Shown: one piece after another, positions 21,921 through 26,671 of the stretch
Numbering within the stretch: position 1 is the first letter of the stretch
Layout: each line of letters begins with the position of its first letter
Origin: Christensenella sp. UBA4626
Lineage (GTDB): Bacteria; Bacillota; Clostridia; Christensenellales; UBA1242
Direction of reading: 5' to 3'
Length of the DNA: 26,671 bases
Assembly (NCBI GenBank): GCA_002406115.1
Contig: DHNC01000007.1
Location: forward strand, 1-26,671
Position numbers and translations under genes: made by a program
The notes under the pieces: generated by a model
Told to the model about the DNA's origin: nothing
The model's database searches: none
The model's input: only the letters and a program-made list of their open reading frames with translations

Positions 21921-23009
21921 CTAAAATTTTAGTTTTTCCCAACTAAACTCATCTCTTCCAAAATGCCCGTAGCAAGCAGTTTGTTTGTAAATTGGTTTTA
22001 ATAAATCAAGTTCTTTTATGATATTTGCGGGGCTAAAATCGAAGTTTTCTTCAACATATTTATAAATCTCCTCAATCGGCAGTTTTTGGGTGTTGAATGT
22101 GTCGATATCTATTGCAATTGGCTTGGTTAAACCAATCCCGTAGGCAACTTGAACTTCGCACCTATCAGCAAAATTTTTTGCCACAATATTTTTGGCAACA
22201 TACCTTGCATAATATGCGGCAGACCTGTCAACCTTGGTTGCATTTTTGCTTGAAAAACATCCACCGCCAACTTTTGCTGCCCCGCCGTAAGTGTCGACGA
22301 CAATTTTCCTTCCAACACAGCCCGAATCTCCAAAAGAGCCCCAAACAGTAAACTTTCCGCTCGGATTGATGATATATTTGACATCTTTAACGTACTGTTT
22401 GTACTCTTTTAGAACCACGTCCAAAACATTTTCTTTAATCAATTGTTGTATCTTTTTTAGCGGCAAATCTTTGTCGTGCGAAACTGAAATCAAAATAGTA
22501 GTGATTTTGTTTGGTTTTTCATCCTCATATTCAACTGAAACTTGGCTTTTTGCATCCGCAAAGAAATCGTCCCTCGTCCTTCTAAAAGCCTCATACTGAC
22601 GCATAATTCTGTGAGCAACAAGCACTGGCAGCGGCATAAATTCCTTTGTTTCGTTGGTTGCGTAACCAAAAACCATGCCCTGGTCGCCCGCACCAATATC
22701 ATCGCTGCCTTTCACGACCGCTTGGTTGATGTCTGGGCTCTGATGGCTGATTTCTTTTATGATTTTAAATTCATTTTTGTATCCAATGTCTTTCAATATT
22801 TCTTTTGCGATGCTGTCGTAATCTATTTTTGCTTTTGTGGTTGCCTCGCCGTAAATAAAGAGTTTGTCGTTTTTTATTGCGCACTCAACCGCCATTTGAG
22901 CGTTTGGGTCTTGTGAAATTGCCTCATCCAAAAAGGCGTCTGCAATGACGTCGCAAGTCTTGTCTGGGTGTCCGATATTTACGCTTTCGCTCGTAATAAT
23001 TTTTTTCAT
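21921..23009 (-). CDS. metK: S-adenosylmethionine synthetase
   Basis: 362 residues, shorter than the usual 380-400. It makes SAM from Met and ATP. Motifs: SESVNIGHPDKTCD (7-20), GAGDQGMVFGYA, DSGCVGRKIVVDTYGG, GGGCFSSKNATKVDRSAAY. The usual GDAGLTGRK appears as GDSGCVGRK, so it is a divergent but intact form. Start at 23009 by family alignment; the stop of the preceding gene is one base upstream, so translation is probably coupled. It is controlled by the SAM riboswitch at 23319-23447. Confidence 0.95.
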   Translation of the reverse strand: MKKIITSESVNIGHPDKTCDVIADAFLDEAISQDPNAQMAVECAIKNDKLFIYGEATTKAKIDYDSIAKEILKDIGYKNEFKIIKEISHQSPDINQAVVKGSDDIGAGDQGMVFGYATNETKEFMPLPVLVAHRIMRQYEAFRRTRDDFFADAKSQVSVEYEDEKPNKITTILISVSHDKDLPLKKIQQLIKENVLDVVLKEYKQYVKDVKYIINPSGKFTVWGSFGDSGCVGRKIVVDTYGGAAKVGGGCFSSKNATKVDRSAAYYARYVAKNIVAKNFADRCEVQVAYGIGLTKPIAIDIDTFNTQKLPIEEIYKYVEENFDFSPANIIKELDLLKPIYKQTACYGHFGRDEFSWEKLKF

Positions 23010-23010
23010 A

Positions 23011-23280
23011 TTACTCACCCATAAAGCCTTTAAAGCATATTTTTTTAGGTGGATTTTTTGCTTCAAACCAGCAATGCCCGCCCATATAACCTAAATTTAG
23101 GTTTTTGTCAATCGCCATAAAGATTCCGCAATCGTCATTTTCTTGGATTATGGCTTTGTTGCTCCATTTGCAACCATTTTGTTTTGCCCATTTTAAAAAG
23201 GCTTGTTTTTGGTTCCTATCATCTTCAATTTGAAACCATACTTGTTCGTTGTCCTTTAACAGGTCTTTCAATTTTTTCAT
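23011..23280 (-). CDS. 89-aa unknown protein between the SAM riboswitch and metK
   Basis: ATG 23280 has a strong AAGGAG site (23288-23293). The open frame continues upstream to 23385, but those 35 codons are the riboswitch's expression platform and part of its aptamer, so I reject the longer form even though it reads like a TM helix. The protein is soluble: KLKDLLKDNEQVWFQIEDD, FLKWAKQNGCKW, and a C-terminus with LGYMGGHCWF. Co-transcription with metK under SAM control hints at a role in methionine/SAM supply, but nothing in the sequence proves it. Confidence 0.7.
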   Translation of the reverse strand: MKKLKDLLKDNEQVWFQIEDDRNQKQAFLKWAKQNGCKWSNKAIIQENDDCGIFMAIDKNLNLGYMGGHCWFEAKNPPKKICFKGFMGE

Positions 23281-23318
23281 ATCTTTTCTCCTTACAAAAT
23301 ATTTCCATAAAGAGAATA

Positions 23319-23447
23319 CAAAAAATCCCATCGTCACCGACAGGATTAAAACTTCATATTGTGCCCATCGGTCAGCCATTAGCACCTTAACATTTGTCAG
23401 GTTGCTGTGTGGTCAACGGGGCTGTCCCTCGCACACTCTTTATGGAT
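23319..23447 (-). promoter_or_regulatory. SAM-I-type riboswitch with terminator platform
   Basis: Aptamer 23447-23375 on the minus strand: AAAGAG, GAGGGACAGCCCC, TTGACC, GCAACC and AAGGTGCTAA match the SAM-I core in order. P1 is CCAT/ATGG, P2 TGTG/CACA, P4 a 6-bp stem around AAAT. Terminator: ATCCTGTCG-GTGA-CGATGGGAT (9 bp) then T6 at 23319-23346. Anti-terminator: ACCGATGGG, just after the aptamer, can pair 9 bp (two wobbles) with CCTGTCGGT, the 5' arm of the terminator. High SAM should therefore end transcription before the 89-aa gene and metK. Confidence 0.88.
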
Positions 23448-23453
23448 ACAAAT

Positions 23454-23482
23454 ATATTATATCTTTGTTTTTGTTTTGTCAA
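23454..23482 (-). promoter_or_regulatory. Promoter of the SAM riboswitch-metK operon
   Basis: TTGACA, 17 bp, TAATAT on the minus strand. The start near 23447 coincides with the first bases of the aptamer. Confidence 0.8.
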
Positions 23483-23571
23483 TCGTATTTTTAAAATTGA
23501 CCACTTAAAACTCAAATTGTTTTTTTTAGATATTGCATTTTTGTAAGTTAGATATGCAATTTTTTGGCTAA

Positions 23572-24720
23572 TTATTTTGTGATTTCCTTTATATAATCCC
23601 AAATTGAAGCCTCGTTTATTGTTTCGTTTGCAAGCAGATTGATTGTAGCCTCAACCACCCCGTCAAGCACCACTTCCACATTGCCAACCACCTCATTTTG
23701 CTTTACGGATTTAAGTTGAGAAGGAAGATTAAAGTTTAAAGTGTAGTTACTTTGAGTGTTTTTAGGTTGAACAATGGTATATTCGCTTTCCACACGCAAA
23801 CTGCAATTTTTGTTTAGACCTTTTATTGGCACGGATTTATCTGCTACGTCCTGATTGCTTACAATTGTTTTTGACTCGAAATTTTCAAAGCCATAATTCA
23901 ACAAGTCGCTTGCAATTTTAAACCTATTTGGGCTTGTGTCCGCACCCAAAACGCAGGAAACCAGTTCCATGTCAGCCCTTTTTGCGCCAACTGCCAAGCA
24001 ATATTTTGCCTCGTTTGTAGAGCCAGTTTTGCCGCCAATACAGCCATCATAAAATCTGGAAAGTTTGTTTGTGTTTGTCATTTGAGTGATTCTGCCAGAC
24101 GGATGAACAAACTCTTCATTCCAAATTGAAGAATAGTTGTGATAGATATCATAATCCAAAACATGACTTAACAAAATGGCTTGGTCGTACGCACTTGAAT
24201 AGCCTTGTGGGGCAGGAAGTCCAGTGCAATTTACATAATTTGTGTCGTTCATTTCCAACTCTTTTGCTCGGTTGTTCATAAGTTTAACAAAATTGTTTTC
24301 GCTGCCGGAAATATGCTCTGCCAAAGCCACACTGCTGTCGTTGGCACTGCACACAATCACAGATTTAAGCAAATCCCCAAGTTTATAGTCGGTGTCGGCG
24401 TCCAAAAAGATTTGACTGCCGCCCATTCCGTTTGCGTTTTTGCTGACCGTAACTGGGTCATCCAACGTTAAACTGTTGTTGTCGATATTTTCCAAAGTTA
24501 TCAAAACAGTCATCAATTTTGTCACACTTGCGATTGGATATTTTGTGTGACTGTTGTTTTCTGAAAGCACTTTTTTGCTTTTTCTTTCAATCAAAACGCT
24601 TGCTCTGCAACTGGCAGAAGTTGGTGCGGCATAGACTGGTTTTAACGGCACAGCGGCAGCAATTGCACCCAAACTTGCAAAAGCGAGTATTAAAGAAATG
24701 ATTTTGGTTTTTGTTTTCAT
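23572..24720 (-). CDS. D-alanyl-D-alanine carboxypeptidase (S11, DacF-like)
   Basis: 382 residues. Signal peptide about 1-31 (basic start, hydrophobic core, cleavage near VYA-AP). Penicillin-binding triads: S65-V-T-K68, S125-A-N127 and K231-T-G233. A C-terminal beta domain (about 285-382) follows, as in PBP5/DacF. It trims the terminal D-Ala from peptidoglycan pentapeptides outside the membrane. Ribosome site AGGGGATAG. It lies 73 bases after lepB, with a terminator between. Confidence 0.92.
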   Translation of the reverse strand: MKTKTKIISLILAFASLGAIAAAVPLKPVYAAPTSASCRASVLIERKSKKVLSENNSHTKYPIASVTKLMTVLITLENIDNNSLTLDDPVTVSKNANGMGGSQIFLDADTDYKLGDLLKSVIVCSANDSSVALAEHISGSENNFVKLMNNRAKELEMNDTNYVNCTGLPAPQGYSSAYDQAILLSHVLDYDIYHNYSSIWNEEFVHPSGRITQMTNTNKLSRFYDGCIGGKTGSTNEAKYCLAVGAKRADMELVSCVLGADTSPNRFKIASDLLNYGFENFESKTIVSNQDVADKSVPIKGLNKNCSLRVESEYTIVQPKNTQSNYTLNFNLPSQLKSVKQNEVVGNVEVVLDGVVEATINLLANETINEASIWDYIKEITK

Positions 24721-24753
24721 ACTCTATCCCCTTTTGTTGAGATAGTTTTTGCA

Positions 24754-24795
24754 TAAAAAAATATTTTATACAGCCTTAAAACCATATAAAATATT
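24754..24795 (-). terminator. Terminator overlapping the lepB stop codon
   Basis: AATATTTTATA / TATAAAATATT (11 bp perfect) then T6 on the minus strand. The far arm includes the lepB TAA. No promoter is visible in the 33 bases left before dacF-like, so some read-through must feed that gene. Confidence 0.65.
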
Positions 24796-25507
24796 AAACA
24801 GAAAACAAGATTTTTAATATCTGCCTTGCCACGGACAACACCATATTATCTTTGACATCGACAATCAGTTCCACCGTGCCCACGATTTCGCTTTTGTTCA
24901 CTGGTCCGAATGTCATGCAGTCCACCATGCTATCCGTCCAGTTGTCGCCAATCAAAAAATATTCATCTTGGTTTAAAACTATACAAATTTTTCCGTCAAC
25001 CTCTTTTAAGTTTGAGGAGTGGTCAACAAAGCGTCCGTCAAAACTTGTGGTGTTGGTTATAAAGGCCTGATATTTATGCTCAAAATAATTTTTGACATCT
25101 GTATTCAGATTGCCAAGCGAGTCATATTTGGCTTTTGAATAAATCAAATTGTTGTTGACAAGCAAATTATATTCGGTTGCGGTTTGTTCGATATACAAAA
25201 CATCGCCCGGCATGGCAACAAGACGTTTGATTATTGAGCCTTTTTGCCACCAACCGACATCAGCCACCACAATCGTGTCTGTTTTTAACCCTCTAAACCT
25301 ATTGACATACACCAAATCGCCATCTTCGTTTGAGGATTGCACATTTTTATTTATGGTTGGCTGCATACTGTAACCTCTTACACGGGTTTTGCTATAAGAC
25401 AGATTGAAAACCAAAAAACAAATTGAAAACAAAACAAGCAACATACAAAGCAATGTTGTGATTGCACTCAAAATATTTAACAAAATGTTTTTTGATTTTT
25501 GTTGCAT
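24794..25507 (-). CDS. lepB: Signal peptidase I
   Basis: 237 residues from ATG 25507. One N-terminal TM helix (about 9-36), then catalytic S47 in RGYSMQPT and K94 in IIKRLVAMPGD, and box E GDNWTDSMVDC. It cleaves signal peptides on the outer face of the membrane, presumably including that of the adjacent carboxypeptidase. A GTG two codons upstream is an alternative start, but TGA-TATAAT ends six bases before ATG 25507, so the mRNA is probably leaderless and begins at this ATG. Confidence 0.9.
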   Translation of the reverse strand: MQQKSKNILLNILSAITTLLCMLLVLFSICFLVFNLSYSKTRVRGYSMQPTINKNVQSSNEDGDLVYVNRFRGLKTDTIVVADVGWWQKGSIIKRLVAMPGDVLYIEQTATEYNLLVNNNLIYSKAKYDSLGNLNTDVKNYFEHKYQAFITNTTSFDGRFVDHSSNLKEVDGKICIVLNQDEYFLIGDNWTDSMVDCMTFGPVNKSEIVGTVELIVDVKDNMVLSVARQILKILFSV

Positions 25508-25513
25508 ATTCAC

Positions 25514-25522
25514 ATTATATCA
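25514..25522 (-). promoter_or_regulatory. Extended -10 promoter of lepB (leaderless)
   Basis: TGA-TATAAT on the minus strand, with TTGTTT 16 bases upstream of the -10 box and ATG six bases downstream. Confidence 0.65.
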
Positions 25523-25557
25523 AAAATGAAAATAAAAACAAATGGTTGTGACATTGT

Positions 25558-25584
25558 TTGACAAATTGCTTAATATGATATAAT
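25558..25584 (+). promoter_or_regulatory. Promoter of the Gly-rich membrane protein
   Basis: TTGACA, short 15-bp spacer, extended TGA-TATAAT. It is divergent from the lepB promoter. Confidence 0.65.
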
Positions 25585-25622
25585 CTAAAACAAGAAAATA
25601 AAATATTTTAGGAGGGAAGTTT

Positions 25623-26537
25623 ATGCCTTCAGGTTCACATTCAGGCGGTGGAGGCGGAAGTCACTTTGGCGGAGGTAACTCTGGCGGCAGCCATTTCGGC
25701 GGGTCAAGTTCAAGGAGCGGCAGAAGCACAACCATATTTTATAGCCCAAGAGTTTTTGTTTGGGGCAGAAATCGTTACACAGTGACCGGTCAAAAGCAAG
25801 CAAGCATTTTTGCACTTTTTGTTGTTATGATTATCGGCATTTTTGCAATCTTTTCAGGCGGGTTGATTTTGTCTGGTGCAAAACAATCTATAAATACAAT
25901 CGAACAAGATTATGCACGCTATCAACAGATGATAACCAATTCTTATGATGACACATCCTATCAGATAAAAGGCGTGGTTACCGACAGTTTTAAAAATGAG
26001 GACTGCGACAAATATTACATAACTTACGCTTTCCCAATTGACACCGTTGAAGAGGAAAATTTGTACAGTCAATATTTGAGCGACTTGCGTTCTGACCTTG
26101 TTTCTGCAAAATGGGTGGAAGGATACAGTTTTTCAGTTTACACTTTGCAAGAGGCAAGTGCATTTACAAAAGGTTCAATCATCACTCTCGCATTGAACGA
26201 TAAAAACACCGAAGTAAACTCAACAACCGATTCTATTCCAGTGGATTATTTGGAAATGCCAATTGAAAAAGACGGCGAATATCTTACCGCTAAAAGCAGC
26301 AAAAAAACTGGCCCGATAGTAATTTCAATCGGAGCCATTGTTGTGGTGGCTTGCATTGTTGGTGAAGTTTTTGTGATTAAAAGCATCAAAAAAGAGCCAG
26401 TTGAAACAACCGCAAGCACAAGCAGTTCAACACCTATTGACGCAGCAAAACCAAATGTAAGGAAATGTTCTTATTGCGGTGCAACAATTGCTGAGGACGC
26501 AACAAAATGTCCAAATTGTGGCGGCAGTCAAAATTAA
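25623..26537 (+). CDS. Gly/Ser/His-rich membrane protein with C-terminal zinc ribbon
   Basis: 304 residues: a disordered Gly/Ser/His N-terminus (1-35, repeats of GGSHFGG), TM helix about 62-84, an extracytoplasmic or cytoplasmic domain about 85-230, TM helix about 236-258, and a zinc ribbon at the end (CSYCGATIAEDATKCPNCG, four Cys). Proteins of this plan are common in Clostridia with unknown function. AGGAGGGA ribosome site; monocistronic with a terminator. Confidence 0.8.
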   Translation: MPSGSHSGGGGGSHFGGGNSGGSHFGGSSSRSGRSTTIFYSPRVFVWGRNRYTVTGQKQASIFALFVVMIIGIFAIFSGGLILSGAKQSINTIEQDYARYQQMITNSYDDTSYQIKGVVTDSFKNEDCDKYYITYAFPIDTVEEENLYSQYLSDLRSDLVSAKWVEGYSFSVYTLQEASAFTKGSIITLALNDKNTEVNSTTDSIPVDYLEMPIEKDGEYLTAKSSKKTGPIVISIGAIVVVACIVGEVFVIKSIKKEPVETTASTSSSTPIDAAKPNVRKCSYCGATIAEDATKCPNCGGSQN

Positions 26538-26599
26538 AAAATAAATATTAAATTTGTTTTTGAAAAAATTAAATAATTTTATTTAAATATTAAAAAAAT

Positions 26600-26631
26600 G
26601 CCTTAAAAATACTATTTTTAGGGCGTTTTTT
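26600..26631 (+). terminator. Terminator after the zinc-ribbon protein
   Basis: GCCTTAAAAATA / TATTTTTAGGGC (about 12 bp with one G-U, minimal loop, so the inner pairs will open), then GTTTTTT. Confidence 0.75.
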
Positions 26632-26671
26632 ATGCAAATTTAAAATTTTAATTTATTTTTTATAAATTTTT

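Overview
The window looks like the chromosome of a low-GC, Clostridia-like Firmicute, probably an uncultured gut or rumen lineage (inference). Support: an rpsF-ssb-rpsR operon, TTGACA/TATAAT promoters, many hairpin-plus-U-tract terminators, a SAM-I-type riboswitch, tRNA genes with encoded CCA, and strong Shine-Dalgarno sites on many genes. UGA is used as a stop and a UGA-reading release factor (prfB) is present, so the genetic code is standard. Several genes instead have a -10 box 6-7 bases before the start codon and look leaderless.

Layout. 1-3400 (mainly minus strand): the start of a membrane-anchored protein cut by the edge, a DUF21-like membrane protein, a free-standing ~600-nt structured RNA gene with its own promoter and terminator (a candidate for the ROOL class of large ornate RNAs), a small XRE regulator and uppP. 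3492-5155: ychF and a two-TM protein, ending at a bidirectional terminator.

5289-10325 is a ~5-kb integrated element in the 3' end of tRNA-Glu(TTC), bounded by a 26-bp direct repeat. It carries an XRE repressor with divergent promoters and operators, several small unknown genes, a Cys-rich 56-aa protein, a DUF6291-like protein, an internally duplicated HTH-like protein, two paralogous fragments resembling the N-terminus of a microvirus (VP4) replication protein, long structured non-coding segments including a 17-bp perfect hairpin, and a tyrosine integrase. No relaxase, capsid or terminase is visible, so it resembles a satellite or minimal integrative element.

10301-11200: tRNA-Glu and tRNA-Met on the minus strand with a hairpin-rich spacer, then tRNA-Gly(CCC) on the plus strand. 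tRNA-Gly, and tRNA-Arg(TCG) at 21683, are both preceded by tandem repeats whose units begin with a copy of the tRNA's own 5' end.

11316-26671 is core genome: a P-loop kinase and a UgtP/MGDG-synthase-like glycosyltransferase, a GT2 membrane glycosyltransferase, an SDR oxidoreductase, rpsF-ssb-rpsR plus a small unknown, prfB, an N-formylglutamate-amidohydrolase-like protein, tsaD, a YwaF-like membrane protein, a SAM riboswitch-controlled operon (89-aa unknown + metK), a DacF-like D,D-carboxypeptidase, lepB, and a Gly-rich zinc-ribbon membrane protein. Cell-envelope (uppP, UgtP-like, GT2, dacF-like, lepB) and translation functions (rpsF, rpsR, prfB, tsaD, ychF, tRNAs) dominate.
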